The notes: generated from the sequence alone by a model not told the origin. A stretch of 64,000 nucleotides of DNA from Schaalia sp. lx-260 (GCF_021083645.1 NZ_JAJNRQ010000003.1:186001-250000), one strand, 5' to 3'; positions 18,520 through 28,900 are shown, counted from the first letter of the stretch. Numbers and translations are program-made.

Positions 18520-18554
18520 CTTATTCCTCTCTCATACGATATGAATAAGTCATC

Positions 18555-18586
18555 GGGGGCTGCTGGAATATTTTCCAGCAGCCCCC
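18555..18586. terminator. Bidirectional terminator between dapD and gltA
   Basis: Perfect 14-bp stem: 18555-18568 (GGGGGCTGCTGGAA) with 18573-18586, loop TATT. It separates the convergent dapD and gltA and is one of the strongest hairpins in the window. Confidence 0.88.
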
Positions 18587-18601
18587 GCTCGCTTTTCCGA
18601 C

Positions 18602-19963
18602 TCAGAGCACTCGACGCGACGAACGCTGACGTAAAGGTATGTAGTCACGATAGGTTTCGCCTACATATACCTGTCGCGGACGACCAATCTTATTTTCTGG
18701 GTCACGTGTCATTTCAACGTATTGCGCAATCCAGCCCGGTAAACGCCCTAAAGCAAAAAGCGGTGTGAACATCTTGGTGGGGAAACCCATTGCTGAGTAA
18801 ATAAGACCCGTATAGAAATCAACATTCGGATACAGTTTACGTTCCTTGAAGTAGTCATCGCTGAGGGCGATGTCTTCAAGTTCCATTGCGATATCTAAAA
18901 GTTCATCACGCTTACCTAGACGCGAAAGGACATCATGAGCTGTTTCTTTCACTAAGGCAGCACGTGGGTCGTAGTTTTTGTACACGCGGTGCCCAAAGCC
19001 CATGAGACGCACATGTTCATCTTTATTTTTCACTCGTTCAACAAATGTGCGTACGCTTTCTCCCGTATCGCGAATACTGTGGAGCATGCGTAACACAGCT
19101 TCATTTGCCCCACCGTGGAGCGGTCCGGCGAGCGCACCTACACCAGCAGCAACCGAGGCATACAGGTTCGCTTGGGAGGAACCCACAAGTCGGACTGTCG
19201 AGGTTGAGCAGTTTTGTTCATGATCGGCATGCAGGATAAGGAGCATATCGAGCGCACGTACTAAAGCAGGGTCGATATCGTAGGCTTGGAAGGGCATGCC
19301 GAAAGTAAGACGAATGAAATCTTCAATATAGCTGCGTTGTGCATCGGGGTATAGTAGCGGTAATCCGGCGGCCCGTTTTGCAATATACGAAATCATTGTC
19401 GGCACTTTTGCGATCAATAAAACAAGAGCATCTTGCAGTTGTTTTTCATCACGCGGGTTCAAGGTGTCCTCGTAGTATGTTGCCAAGCCAGCAATACCTG
19501 CCTGCAAAATTGCCATCGGATGACCTTTATGCGGGAAAGCTGTAAAGAAGGCTTTGAAATCTTCATGTAGAAGCCTGTGTCTTTGGACGCGACGAATGAA
19601 TGCTTCCAAAGTAGAAGCATCCGGTAAATCTCCGTGAATCAGCAGGTAGGCAACTTCAAGGAATGATGAATGTTTCGCAAGTTGTTCAATGGGATAACCG
19701 CGGTATCGCAAGATACCAGCTTCCCCGTCGATATACGTAATAGCTGATTGGCATGAGGCCGTATTTGTAAAACCTGTGTCCAGTGTGACCACATTGGCAT
19801 CTGACATGAGACGACCAATACGAATACCATCTGTACCTGCCGTGGCTTGTTGGCGTGGTAATTCCAGACTATTTTCACCGATGGTCAGGTATGCGGGAAC
19901 GTGTGTGCGCAGATTTGAATCTAGGTCACCTTCATCGTGGTGTGGTGTATTTTCTTGGGACAT
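18602..19963 (-). CDS. gltA: Citrate synthase
   Basis: 453 residues from ATG 19963, fixed by AGGAGG six bases upstream; the frame is open 21 codons further but without an SD. Condenses oxaloacetate and acetyl-CoA. Active-site regions are GPLHGGANEAVLRML, MGFGHRVYKNYDPRA and NVDFYTG (the catalytic His, His and Asp), preceded by YIDGEAGILRYRGYPIEQLA. The length is that of hexameric type II citrate synthases. Malate dehydrogenase is encoded at 58775; no other TCA enzyme is in the window. Confidence 0.97.
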   Translation of the reverse strand: MSQENTPHHDEGDLDSNLRTHVPAYLTIGENSLELPRQQATAGTDGIRIGRLMSDANVVTLDTGFTNTASCQSAITYIDGEAGILRYRGYPIEQLAKHSSFLEVAYLLIHGDLPDASTLEAFIRRVQRHRLLHEDFKAFFTAFPHKGHPMAILQAGIAGLATYYEDTLNPRDEKQLQDALVLLIAKVPTMISYIAKRAAGLPLLYPDAQRSYIEDFIRLTFGMPFQAYDIDPALVRALDMLLILHADHEQNCSTSTVRLVGSSQANLYASVAAGVGALAGPLHGGANEAVLRMLHSIRDTGESVRTFVERVKNKDEHVRLMGFGHRVYKNYDPRAALVKETAHDVLSRLGKRDELLDIAMELEDIALSDDYFKERKLYPNVDFYTGLIYSAMGFPTKMFTPLFALGRLPGWIAQYVEMTRDPENKIGRPRQVYVGETYRDYIPLRQRSSRRVL

Positions 19964-20109
19964 CGTATCCTCCTGTCGGCGCGACGAGCATCGTCTTTGT
20001 TGTCTCGACCTTGGCATCTCATTCAAAATGGGACCCTAGTCCTAAACTTTACTACTTCTTGCTCTATATTGCAGGAGTTTTACTTTTAACCCTTACTCCT
20101 TTTACTGTT

Positions 20110-21285
20110 TTACCGTGTCATAGCCGAAATACGCAAAGCCGCCGCGCGAATACGATCATCACTAGCCGTCAAAGCCACACGCACCGCACCACGGGCCGCC
20201 TCACCATAAAAATCACCCGGAGCAACCACAATCCCCGCACGAGCAAAACGATCCACCAAAGCCCACGAATCACCTCCGCCTCGGGAAAAAACAGTCGCAG
20301 CATCCTCACCTTGCTGTGCTTGACGCACCCACAAATACAAGCCCGCAACCGAAAGCGGATCACACACCAAATCTGTTCCCTGCAAAGCCGCTAACAAACA
20401 CTCACGGCGCACACGATAACGTTCACGCTGCTCATCCACATGTTGCACATCATCTAAAGCAACGGCCATCGCATGTTGTACAGGAGTTGGCACCATCATT
20501 CCTGAATGTTTACGCAACTGAACGACCAGAGAAACCAAAGCCGGATCTCCCACCAACAGACCAGCGCGGTAACCTGCAAGATTCGACTGTTTTGACAGTG
20601 AATACACAACCAACAGACCCGTCGGGTCCCCCTCGCATACACGCTCATCTAAAAGAGAGGGAACCCCTTGTGAAGCATAAGGTTCTTCCCAGGGTAAAGA
20701 GGCATAACACTCATCAGAAATAACAATCGCTCCACGACGGGCAGCCCATTCACGTACCGCACGCAACTGTTGCACAGATAAAACATGCCCATCGGGATTC
20801 CCAGGTGAATTCAACCATACGAGCTGAGCATCAGGCCAGGTATCTATAGCGTACGGATCTACAGGAATCGCAACCGCACCCGCTAAACGCGCCCCCACAT
20901 CATAGGTAGGGTACGCACATTCTGGAACCAAAACGACATCCCCTGGACGCACACCCAAAATAAAAGGAAGCCACGCAACCGCTTCTTTAGAACCAATCGT
21001 AGGAATCACACCCGTATGCCCCACATCAATCATGGAGCGGCGGCGGCACCAGCGCAGAATTGCCTCGCGTACCTCATCAGTACCAATAACCGTCGGATAA
21101 CCAGGCGCTTGGGAAGCCTGCGCTAAAGCCTCACGCACACACAGCGGCGTTTCATCCACAGGCGTCCCCACCGACAAGTCACATACTCCGTCAGGATGCT
21201 CAGCAGCTTTCTTGCGATAGGGGCGCAAAGAATCCCATGGAAAATCAGGTAAATTCAACGGGCGAGGCACACTCACTTGAACCAT
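20110..21285 (-). CDS. dapC: Succinyldiaminopimelate aminotransferase, DapC type
   Basis: 391 residues from ATG 21285 (TTG 21294 is possible). A fold type I PLP enzyme that would transaminate N-succinyl-2-amino-6-ketopimelate. Visible are the LPDFPWDSLRPYRKKA opening typical of actinobacterial DapC, GSKEAVAWLPF, NSPGNPDGHVL, ISDECYASLPW and the PLP-lysine loop YSLSKQSNLAGYRAG. The C-terminus has FYGEAARGAVRVALT, with the carboxylate-binding Arg. It lies 45 bases downstream of fdxA, an arrangement repeated in many actinobacteria. Together with dapD it supports the succinylase route to diaminopimelate. Confidence 0.92.
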   Translation of the reverse strand: MVQVSVPRPLNLPDFPWDSLRPYRKKAAEHPDGVCDLSVGTPVDETPLCVREALAQASQAPGYPTVIGTDEVREAILRWCRRRSMIDVGHTGVIPTIGSKEAVAWLPFILGVRPGDVVLVPECAYPTYDVGARLAGAVAIPVDPYAIDTWPDAQLVWLNSPGNPDGHVLSVQQLRAVREWAARRGAIVISDECYASLPWEEPYASQGVPSLLDERVCEGDPTGLLVVYSLSKQSNLAGYRAGLLVGDPALVSLVVQLRKHSGMMVPTPVQHAMAVALDDVQHVDEQRERYRVRRECLLAALQGTDLVCDPLSVAGLYLWVRQAQQGEDAATVFSRGGGDSWALVDRFARAGIVVAPGDFYGEAARGAVRVALTASDDRIRAAALRISAMTR

Positions 21286-21330
21286 CTCTCTCAAGTCACT
21301 CGCAGCACATTACAGCGCAAGATGCGATTT

Positions 21331-21654
21331 TTAATCCTGGTTCTGCGGAGGTAAAGCCGCAATCATCTCATCATCAAAATCTTGCACACCAGCACGCTGA
21401 GCACCGCCAGGCGAACCTAAATCCTTAAAGAAATCAACATTTGCCCGATAGTAATCTGACCATTCTTCAGGGAGGTCATCCTCATAGAAAATTGCTTCTG
21501 TCGGGCACACAGGCTCACATGCCCCACAGTCTACGCATTCTTCAGGATGAATGTACAAAGTACGCGCACCCTCATAAATACAGTCCACCGGACACTCATC
21601 TACACATGCCCGGTCTTTCACGTCAACACAAGGCTGGGCGATGACATACGTCAT
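21331..21654 (-). CDS. fdxA: Seven-iron ferredoxin
   Basis: 107 residues from ATG 21654, set by AAGGAGGAG a few bases upstream. It has two iron-sulfur clusters: C9, C17 and C50 fit the [3Fe-4S] cluster, and C21, C40, C43 and C46 the [4Fe-4S] cluster ([17 protein letters not shown], then [12 protein letters not shown]). The C-terminal 50 residues, with [18 protein letters not shown], are standard for actinobacterial FdxA. It acts as a cytoplasmic electron carrier, often linked to P450s or oxidoreductases; no partner is obvious here. It is first in an fdxA-dapC unit. Confidence 0.96.
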   Translation of the reverse strand: MTYVIAQPCVDVKDRACVDECPVDCIYEGARTLYIHPEECVDCGACEPVCPTEAIFYEDDLPEEWSDYYRANVDFFKDLGSPGGAQRAGVQDFDDEMIAALPPQNQD

Positions 21655-21696
21655 GGACTCCTCCTTCTCACAGGTATTACGACTATTATCTCCCAC

Positions 21697-22026
21697 ATGT
21701 CACGTAATGCCGAGTCCATGCCCATTCCATCGTTACCGTGGATGCAATGGAAGCCTGGGACACGTGTTGTTGTCCGCTACCGTTTGGCTGATGGACTTCA
21801 TGATGCGCTGGGAGAACTCCGCGAAACAGCACCAGATCATGTGATTATCTACACAAAGCGAGGATTGGTTCGCGTCGAAGCTTCCACTATGGTCACGGGA
21901 AAAACTGTACCCCCACCGCCTCAAATCCCCACCATGATGACACGTGAAGAAATAAGGCAAACATATTCCACAGACACTTTCACAGCACAGGCATCACATA
22001 ATCATCGCAACGAAGATCACCGCTGA
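21697..22026 (+). CDS. Small SH3-like hypothetical protein
   Basis: 109 residues from ATG 21697 or 102 from ATG 21718; neither has an SD, and the divergent fdxA start is only 42 bases away, so a leaderless transcript is plausible. The core, [16 protein letters not shown], then [20 protein letters not shown] and GKTVPPPP, alternates short strands like an SH3/Tudor barrel. It recalls the N-terminal module of actinobacterial GNAT proteins of the Rv0428c kind, here standing alone. The tail is polar and His-rich. Its last ten bases overlap the end of typA on the other strand. I cannot assign a function. Confidence 0.65.
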   Translation: MSRNAESMPIPSLPWMQWKPGTRVVVRYRLADGLHDALGELRETAPDHVIIYTKRGLVRVEASTMVTGKTVPPPPQIPTMMTREEIRQTYSTDTFTAQASHNHRNEDHR

Positions 22027-23936
22027 GCACGACGTTCTCGTGCAGCAATTTTGAAACGCTCTTGACTATCCAAAACTACTTTACGGATACGAACCGCTTC
22101 AGGAGTCACTTCCACACACTCATCATTTGCTGCATGTTCCAATGATTCTTCCAAAGTTAAACGGCGCGAAGGAGTCAATCCTTCATAGACATCTGCTGTA
22201 GCTGAGCGGGTATTTGTTTGCTTTTTCTCACGAGTAATATTGACATCCATATCCTCTGCGCGAGAATTTTCGCCGACAACTTGCCCCTCATACACTTCTG
22301 AACCTGCTTCAATAATAAAAGTACCGCGTTCTTGCAAGTTAATCATTGCATAAGGGGTTGCTTGACCTGCACGATCAGCAACTAAAGAACCTGTCAGACG
22401 CTGCTCAATTGGGCCTTGCCACGGAGCGTAACCTTCAGCAATCGACGAAGCAATACCTGTACCACGTGTCTCTGTTAAGAAACGTGTACGGAAACCAATG
22501 AGGCCACGTGCCGGAACTAAGAACTCCATACGCATCCAACCGGACCCATGATTTGCCATTGTTTCCATACGGCCTTTACGTTGAGCCATGAGCTGCGTCA
22601 CCGCACCCATATATTCCTCAGGAATATCAATGGTCATTCGCTCCATTGGTTCTTGCGTCACACCATCAATTTCTTTAGTAACAACCTGAGGTTTACCAAC
22701 AGTGAGCTCAAAACCCTCACGACGCATCTGTTCAACCAAAATAGCTAAAGCAAGTTCACCACGACCTTGAACCTCCCACGCATCTGGACGTTCTGTTGGT
22801 AAAACACGTAAGGACACATTGCCAACTAGCTCACGATCTAAACGGTCTTTTACCTGACGAGCCGTTACTTTCGCTCCTTTGACACGACCAGCCATCGGAG
22901 ACGTATTAATCCCAATAGTCATAGAAATCGCAGGATCATCCACCGTAATTAATGGCAAAGGACGAGGATCATCCATATCGACTAAAGATTCACCAATAGT
23001 GATGTCATCAATACCTGCAACCGCGACAATATCACCCGGAGCAGCTGATTCAGCCGAATAGCGTTGCAAACCCTCTGTCATTAACAGCTCAGTAATACGC
23101 ACAGTTTTTACTGAACCATCATGTCGAGCCAAACCTACTGTCGCGCCTTTACGCAAAGTTCCATTATGAACGCGAAGCAAAGCCAAACGCCCCAAGAAAG
23201 GAGAAGCATCCAAGTTAGTCACATGCGCTTGTAAAGGCATGTCATCCTCATACGTTGGCCCTGGAATACGAGTTAAAATCGTGCGGAACAACGGTTCTAA
23301 ATCCTCAGTAGGTAACTGACCGTCACCTGGATTTGTCAACGAGGACACACCTGCTTTTGCTGAGGCGTACACAACCGGGACATCAAGCAAAGCATCGACA
23401 TCTGCTTCTATGCCCTCATTCATCAGGTCCTCAGCCAAGGACAAAAGCAAATCTGTTGTCTCAGAGACAACTTCTTCGATACGTGAATCAGGGCGATCAA
23501 CTTTATTGACCACAACAATGACAGGAAGCTGCGCGTGGAGGGCTTTACGCAAAACAAAACGTGTTTGCGGCAAAGGGCCTTCTGAAGCGTCAACCAGCAA
23601 AACCACACCATCGACCATCGAAAGGCCACGCTCAACTTCGCCACCAAAATCAGCGTGTCCAGGCGTGTCAATTACATTGATGATGACACCATCTACAGCC
23701 CCGATTTCATGAGCAGCCGGACCACGATAATGAACAGCCGTGTTTTTCGCGAGGATCGTAATACCTTTTTCGCGTTCAAGATCACCCGAATCCATTACAC
23801 GTTCGCCGGTTTTTTCAACAGTGTCACGCTCATTGAAAGCGCCTGATTGCCACAACATCGCATCTACTAAAGTCGTTTTCCCATGATCGACATGGGCGAC
23901 AATAGCAACATTGCGCAAATCTGAGCGCTGGGGCAT
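22017..23936 (-). CDS. typA: Ribosome-associated GTPase TypA/BipA
   Basis: 639 residues from ATG 23936, fixed by AAGGAGG seven bases upstream; the open frame extends 31 codons further without an SD. A translational GTPase of the EF-G group involved in ribosome assembly and stress or low-temperature growth. The G motifs are [14 protein letters not shown] (G1), EREKGITI (G2), [12 protein letters not shown] (G3) and NKVDRPDSR (G4). The later half has [16 protein letters not shown] and the TypA-specific C-terminal domain with [16 protein letters not shown]. The 3' end overlaps the convergent small gene by ten bases. Confidence 0.96.
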   Translation of the reverse strand: MPQRSDLRNVAIVAHVDHGKTTLVDAMLWQSGAFNERDTVEKTGERVMDSGDLEREKGITILAKNTAVHYRGPAAHEIGAVDGVIINVIDTPGHADFGGEVERGLSMVDGVVLLVDASEGPLPQTRFVLRKALHAQLPVIVVVNKVDRPDSRIEEVVSETTDLLLSLAEDLMNEGIEADVDALLDVPVVYASAKAGVSSLTNPGDGQLPTEDLEPLFRTILTRIPGPTYEDDMPLQAHVTNLDASPFLGRLALLRVHNGTLRKGATVGLARHDGSVKTVRITELLMTEGLQRYSAESAAPGDIVAVAGIDDITIGESLVDMDDPRPLPLITVDDPAISMTIGINTSPMAGRVKGAKVTARQVKDRLDRELVGNVSLRVLPTERPDAWEVQGRGELALAILVEQMRREGFELTVGKPQVVTKEIDGVTQEPMERMTIDIPEEYMGAVTQLMAQRKGRMETMANHGSGWMRMEFLVPARGLIGFRTRFLTETRGTGIASSIAEGYAPWQGPIEQRLTGSLVADRAGQATPYAMINLQERGTFIIEAGSEVYEGQVVGENSRAEDMDVNITREKKQTNTRSATADVYEGLTPSRRLTLEESLEHAANDECVEVTPEAVRIRKVVLDSQERFKIAARERRAQR

Positions 23937-24238
23937 AAGTTTCCTCCTTGGATGAGGCCTTCTAAGGCCGCGCGAATCATATTTTCGCTCGTACACAGTC
24001 ACGTTCCTACCCGAAACACTTTCAGACATGAGCGCGATCCACTGACATCCAGCCTATCTGTTTCCTCACCTTTGGCCTATCTTCATCCTTGCGAACTTGG
24101 ACACGCTGCCTGTGACATCTAGGCTGTATGTCGTAAAGTTTGAGATTTGCTGCCGGTGCTTCACCGCCACCTATGCATCCTCTCAAAAGACAACATCCCG
24201 AATACACGTATCCTCAACCATTTGCGAAAGGCACTCAT
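23937..24238. other. Divergent promoter region between typA and PlsC-like gene
   Basis: 302 bases. It holds the typA ribosome site at its left edge and GAAAGG before ATG 24239 at its right. Both flanking frames run open into it (to TTG 24140 on plus, 24029 on minus) without family similarity. I see no strong hairpin or operator. Confidence 0.4.
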
Positions 24239-24826
24239 ATGCGCCTCAGGAAAGCAATCGCGCGCACGTATATGCGTTTTTCTTCATGGACTTTCGTACA
24301 CGAACCACTGCCTGAACAAGCAATGGTTATTGGCGCTCCTCACACGTCTAACTGGGACGCTATTTTCATGGCAGTAGCTTTTTGGAGCATTGACCGGCCT
24401 TTTTGTTTCTTTGTGAAAGATTCTGTGGTAAAAGTTCCGTTATTTGGCTCATTTGTTAAAAAAATTGGTGGTATCGGTATTGATCGTACTCGCTCCACCG
24501 GACTGGTTGAGACCATTACACATGCAGCTCGTGAAGCAGCTAATCGCGGGGAAACTTTCACAATTGTCCTCACCCCTAAAGGAACACGCTCACCGCGTCC
24601 GTACTGGAAGTCAGGTTTTTATCGCATAGCCCGCGGCGCAAACCTCCCTGTACAGCTTGGCTTCATTGACCGGACAACTCGCACATTCGGCTGGACACAT
24701 TCCATTCATTTAAGTGGCGATATGCGTAAAGACATGGATGTTATCCGCACCTTTTATTCAGATAAAGTAGGGGTCCATCCTGAAAAGGTTTCTACTCCAC
24801 GCCTGCGCGGTGAAGAAAACGAATAA
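24239..24826 (+). CDS. PlsC-like glycerolipid acyltransferase family protein
   Basis: 195 residues from ATG 24239, preceded by GAAAGG at good distance; TTG 24140 and ATG 24173 are longer alternatives. The acyltransferase motif I is GAPHTSNWDAIFM (H-x4-D), with motif II-like GSFVKKIGGIGIDR and motif III-like TPKGTRS, where the usual Glu of PEGTRS is Lys. GFYRIARGANLPVQLGFID matches motif IV. This is a short, soluble or peripheral subgroup of lysophospholipid acyltransferases. The acyl acceptor is unknown. It stands alone, ending in a terminator shared with the convergent UPF0182 gene. Confidence 0.8.
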   Translation: MRLRKAIARTYMRFSSWTFVHEPLPEQAMVIGAPHTSNWDAIFMAVAFWSIDRPFCFFVKDSVVKVPLFGSFVKKIGGIGIDRTRSTGLVETITHAAREAANRGETFTIVLTPKGTRSPRPYWKSGFYRIARGANLPVQLGFIDRTTRTFGWTHSIHLSGDMRKDMDVIRTFYSDKVGVHPEKVSTPRLRGEENE

Positions 24827-24900
24827 GTTTCATCATCACTTAAAAAGGTGCTTACCGGCCACAAGAGTAATACTTCAGGCACGGCAAATAGGTGTATGAA

Positions 24901-24934
24901 TGATCGGGGAGCAGCTTCAGCTACTCCCCGATCA
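24901..24934. terminator. Bidirectional terminator between PlsC-like and UPF0182 genes
   Basis: Stem of 11 bp (24901-24911 TGATCGGGGAG with 24924-24934), one C-A mismatch, 2 more pairs and a 6-base loop. It lies between convergent genes. Confidence 0.75.
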
Positions 24935-25032
24935 TCTGTATTCATGCTTTCAATGCTTCAACACAACTGGATACGCATGTACCCTGCCGCTGCACAGCAT
25001 CATAGGTAGGACGCATCCACGCATTGTTTTTC

Positions 25033-28000
25033 TTAAGAGCCAGACTGAGTGGCTCCTGAAGCCGCTGATTGGGCAAGGTCAGACATGTGTTGCGTATCCG
25101 ATGACTGGCCAGCTTCATGAGCTGATGAGGTCACATCAAAACCGAGTTCTTGCTGCACAGACAAGGCACGTGCAATCGCTTCATCCAGTTTCTTTTGTGC
25201 AGCACCATAGGCAGCCCAATCGCCTGATACACGCGCTTCTTCTGCGGCTTTCATCGCAGCAGAAGCATCAACGATTGCTTGATGTAAGCGTTCCTGAGCG
25301 CTGCCAGATACTGTATCAGTACTGTGATGTGACATATCCTGCTGATTTGATTGCGCATCAGCTGTTTCAGCTGCGGAGTCTCCCCCAAAAGTCTGATCTA
25401 ACGATTCTTGAAGCGTGGGCGCAAAACCAACTTGATCGCCAAAAGCAGTGAGCACGAAACGTAAAATTGGGTACTGTGCATTACCTGAACCTTGAATGTA
25501 CACAGGCTGCACGTACAACAAGCCACCCCCGACCGGAAGTGTCAGCAAGTTACCGCGTATCACCGTGGAATCAGACAGGTTCAAAATATTGAGCTGCGAC
25601 GCGATTGCGTTATTCGTATCGTACGCATTTTGAATCTGTCCTGGGCCAGGAACCGTTGTTGACGCGGGTAAAGCAATCAAACGGATTTTCCCATAGCCCT
25701 CACGAATCTTTCCTGCTTGCTTTCCTGTTTCAGAATCCACAGCAATAAAGCCCGCCATAGCTTCACGACGCGATTCACCGCCGGGAACAAAAACTGATGT
25801 CAACGAAAATTCAGCCGTGGGTTGTCCCGGCATTTGCATCGTCAAATAGTAGGGAGGCTGCACAGCAGTATTTACCTGGCTTGTTCCCGAAGCAGAAGTA
25901 TCAGATGATGCTGCCGGCGTATGTGACGCTGCTGCCGTAGAAGTTTCTTGCGCTAAACGCCAACGGTCACCACCTGTGTAAAAATCTGACCCGCTGGTGA
26001 CGTGATAGCTTGTGAGAAGTTCCCGCTGCACTTTGAAAAGGTCCTGCGGGTAACGCAGATGGCTCATAAGATCTGCAGAAATACTCTCCAAAGGCTGAAC
26101 CGTGTCAGGATACACATTCATCCACGTGCGCAAAACAGGATCTTCTTTATCCCACTGGTACAGGCGAACTGATCCGTCATAGGCATCAACAATTGCTTTC
26201 ACCGAGTTACGCATGTAATTGACGGTATTTTCTTGAATGTACTGTCCCGCTTCCGTGGAACGGGAATCAATTGTTGCTTGATCTAAAGCTCGATGCTGAG
26301 CGTAAGGGTAGTTATCTGTTGTGGTGTAGGCATCAACAACCCATACCAGCCTCTTTGGTGTCGAAGAATCATCATCCATATCAACAACCGCGGGGTACGC
26401 GCCTTGTTCTAATGTGAGGTACGGAGCAACTTTAGCGACACGAAGCATTGGGTCACGGTCGTACAGAATTTGTGATGCCTCATTTGTTTGTGAGGAGAAG
26501 AAAATATCGGTTGAACGGAATTTAATGGAATACAGTAATTTATTCCAGACATTACCGAGCGAAGGACCACCATTTCCTTGGAAAGTTGTCGAAACTTGGC
26601 CGCCGGGCGCATTATCGTCCGGATAATCAAGTTCTTGGTTAGGCGCTCCCTGCGGTGCCCCGACAATAGAGTATGTCGTCGTCGAGGGTGAGAAATACAC
26701 GCGAGGTTCATATTCACCCATTTCTCCGACCGAAGGAATTGACTGCTCCCAGTAAGAGGGCAAACCACCGGCTGTCACCGTATTACCGTAAGCAGCAACC
26801 ACCCCAAAACCGTGGGTGTACACGGTATGCAGATTCGCCCATGTACGTTGTTCTTCTGATAGGCCTGCAAGATTGAGTTCACGCATCGAAATCACAGTGT
26901 CACGTTTTTCACCGTTAACAGTGTAACGATCCACATTGAAACCATTACCAAAACCGTAGTACGGACGTGACTGTTGAAGTTGCTGCACGGCCTTACCAAT
27001 GACAAGGGGATCAAGTAAACGAATTTGTGAGGTTGTTTCTGTATCTGCACGTAATTGACCGGATTCCACCGTTGTTTTTGCGTCATAGGTCTGGTATTCA
27101 ACATTATCGAGGCCGTAGGCCTGCAAAGTTGCATCAATATTGCGTTGAATGTATTCGGATTCCAGTTGACGTTCATTCGGTACAACTCGGAACTGCTGGA
27201 CAAGGCTGGGATATACCATTCCTAATACCAGAGAGGACACAATTGTAACGACCACGCCAGCAGCAGGTAAACGCCAAGTCCCACGGAAAGCCGCGACAAC
27301 AAAAAGGAGCGCCACGAGTACGAAAATCACTGACAGAATCGTGTGTGTAGGCAAGGTGGCGTGAATATTCGTGTACATCGCGCCATCCCATTTTTCACCG
27401 CGCGCAAACATGATGGAATAGCGGCTCAACCAGTGGGAGGCAGCAAAACATAAAGAAACGACTGCTGCCAAGATGCCGCTCAGCAAACGCGCAGGACGCG
27501 AAGCATGGGGACGTGGGAATAAGCGAATAGTGCCGTAAAGGTAGCTAACAACTAATGCAGCAATTAGCATAGTGACGCTTATCCGTAAAAGAAGCTCCAC
27601 CGCCAGCTGCAACATCGGGAGAACAAAAACAAAGAAAGAAATATCTAAACCGAATTCGGGGTCAGCTGTACCGAAAGGTGTGCGGTGAATAAATGTCAGA
27701 ATGGTCTGCCATTCTGTAGCTACACGTAAACCTGTAGTTACACCAAGGAACAAGGACACGCCCCAGAAAACTAAGCCACGAACAGGCTCAAGAGCTTCAC
27801 GGTATCCTCGTAAATTTGCAGATATTTGCCCTCTCGTAGCAGCTTCACGTCGCGCCCATGACCATGCGAAAACCCATCGTGTTCCAAGAGTGGTTACCAG
27901 GAAACCGATAAGGAATAGGGCAGCAATAGCGATCCAACGTGTCAGTAGGATTCGTGTAGATTCCATTTGCTGATACCACAAGATCTCTGTCCAAAAAGAG

Positions 28001-28140
28001 GCGGCAGCATAAACAAATAGACCAAGCAGCGCCAAAACGAGGACGACAACAATGCCTGGTTTCATTCCTTTAGAAGGGAGTGAGAATGCGCGTGGCATTT
28101 TGGGTTGGGAGTTATCAGATGACATGGGGAAGAAGCTCAC
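25033..28140 (-). CDS. UPF0182 family large membrane protein
   Basis: 1035 residues from GTG 28140, supported by GAGAGGA eight bases upstream; ATG 28125 is an alternative. About seven membrane helices fill residues 28-330 (PGIVVVLVLALLGLFVYAAASFW, WIAIAALFLIGFLVTTLGT and so on), followed by a large exoplasmic domain with LPSYWEQSIPSVGEMGEYEPRVYF and RYPQDLFKVQRELLTSYHV, both typical of UPF0182 (Rv3193c/Rv0064). The last 130 residues are Ser/Ala/Gln-rich with helical, acidic character. The biochemical function of the family is not established. The neighbouring genes match the Rv3193c-Rv3195 block. Confidence 0.92.
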   Translation of the reverse strand: MSFFPMSSDNSQPKMPRAFSLPSKGMKPGIVVVLVLALLGLFVYAAASFWTEILWYQQMESTRILLTRWIAIAALFLIGFLVTTLGTRWVFAWSWARREAATRGQISANLRGYREALEPVRGLVFWGVSLFLGVTTGLRVATEWQTILTFIHRTPFGTADPEFGLDISFFVFVLPMLQLAVELLLRISVTMLIAALVVSYLYGTIRLFPRPHASRPARLLSGILAAVVSLCFAASHWLSRYSIMFARGEKWDGAMYTNIHATLPTHTILSVIFVLVALLFVVAAFRGTWRLPAAGVVVTIVSSLVLGMVYPSLVQQFRVVPNERQLESEYIQRNIDATLQAYGLDNVEYQTYDAKTTVESGQLRADTETTSQIRLLDPLVIGKAVQQLQQSRPYYGFGNGFNVDRYTVNGEKRDTVISMRELNLAGLSEEQRTWANLHTVYTHGFGVVAAYGNTVTAGGLPSYWEQSIPSVGEMGEYEPRVYFSPSTTTYSIVGAPQGAPNQELDYPDDNAPGGQVSTTFQGNGGPSLGNVWNKLLYSIKFRSTDIFFSSQTNEASQILYDRDPMLRVAKVAPYLTLEQGAYPAVVDMDDDSSTPKRLVWVVDAYTTTDNYPYAQHRALDQATIDSRSTEAGQYIQENTVNYMRNSVKAIVDAYDGSVRLYQWDKEDPVLRTWMNVYPDTVQPLESISADLMSHLRYPQDLFKVQRELLTSYHVTSGSDFYTGGDRWRLAQETSTAAASHTPAASSDTSASGTSQVNTAVQPPYYLTMQMPGQPTAEFSLTSVFVPGGESRREAMAGFIAVDSETGKQAGKIREGYGKIRLIALPASTTVPGPGQIQNAYDTNNAIASQLNILNLSDSTVIRGNLLTLPVGGGLLYVQPVYIQGSGNAQYPILRFVLTAFGDQVGFAPTLQESLDQTFGGDSAAETADAQSNQQDMSHHSTDTVSGSAQERLHQAIVDASAAMKAAEEARVSGDWAAYGAAQKKLDEAIARALSVQQELGFDVTSSAHEAGQSSDTQHMSDLAQSAASGATQSGS

Positions 28141-28302
28141 TGAGCAGTCCTCTCGTATTTTTTCTTTTACTTATTTCCATCCTAATGCTCAATGAGGAAA
28201 GCTACCGCTTGTAAGTGGATGAGCGTTGAAATGCCTCATGCGATCCTTCACCAAAACTTGGTCTTTGCTGATCTTGAGCACATAAAATGCGAAAATATTC
28301 CT

Positions 28303-28863
28303 ATGACTTCCACTGAGTTTATGCCTACACGCCAACAGATTGCTTTAGCGAATGTCGTCGTTGACATTGAAAAAACTGCTGCACGTGCTGGATGGGATCA
28401 TGCACCTTCACTGTATGCGCTGGTTCCAACACAGGATTTACTTGAACGCAGTGACCTGCCTGTGGATGTGAAAAAGCAACTAAAACACGGGTGGGATGGA
28501 AGCGCGGAGCATTTGAGCGCCATCATTCAAGACGACCTTTATGAAAATGATTTAGAAGATATTCTTGGTCATTTGGCTTGGCCTGAGGAAGTTGCAGGGG
28601 CCGCAGTCAGTGTGGAACGTGTTGTTGTTCCTCCTCAAGTAGAAGAAGAAGCTCCGATGGATCCTGAACTCGCCCTCCAATTTATCCAGAATCATCCTGC
28701 ACGTACAGATGTGCGTTTGGTTGCTGGAGTTTTACGTACTGGCCAATCTTGGTCAGCGGTTCGTAGTCGCTCACATGACAGTGACGATAAGGTAGGGCAA
28801 GGATCGGCTTTAGCTCCCAGCTTGACAGAGGCTTTACTGGCTTCTTTTGCTCCGCAGGAATAA
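28303..28863 (+). CDS. PPA1309 family protein
   Basis: 186 residues from ATG 28303, the point at which family-like sequence begins; the frame is open to 28192. The pattern QQIALANVVVDIEKTAARAGWDHAPSLYALVPT, the LEDILGHLAWPEEVAGAAV centre and a C-terminal VRLVAGVLRTGQSWSAVRSR identify an actinobacterial family of unknown function (PPA1309-like), commonly found beside UPF0182 and the PDZ/S16 protease genes, as here. It is soluble, acidic and lacks a signal peptide. It is divergent from the UPF0182 gene across about 160 bases. Confidence 0.8.
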   Translation: MTSTEFMPTRQQIALANVVVDIEKTAARAGWDHAPSLYALVPTQDLLERSDLPVDVKKQLKHGWDGSAEHLSAIIQDDLYENDLEDILGHLAWPEEVAGAAVSVERVVVPPQVEEEAPMDPELALQFIQNHPARTDVRLVAGVLRTGQSWSAVRSRSHDSDDKVGQGSALAPSLTEALLASFAPQE

Positions 28864-28900
28864 GTCTGAATACACAATTTCCTTCATGCAAAGCAAAACT

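Noticed and set aside
19855-20394. 179-codon plus-strand frame over the gltA-dapC junction
   Set aside because: Overlaps both real genes in antisense; composition is that of a shadow frame.
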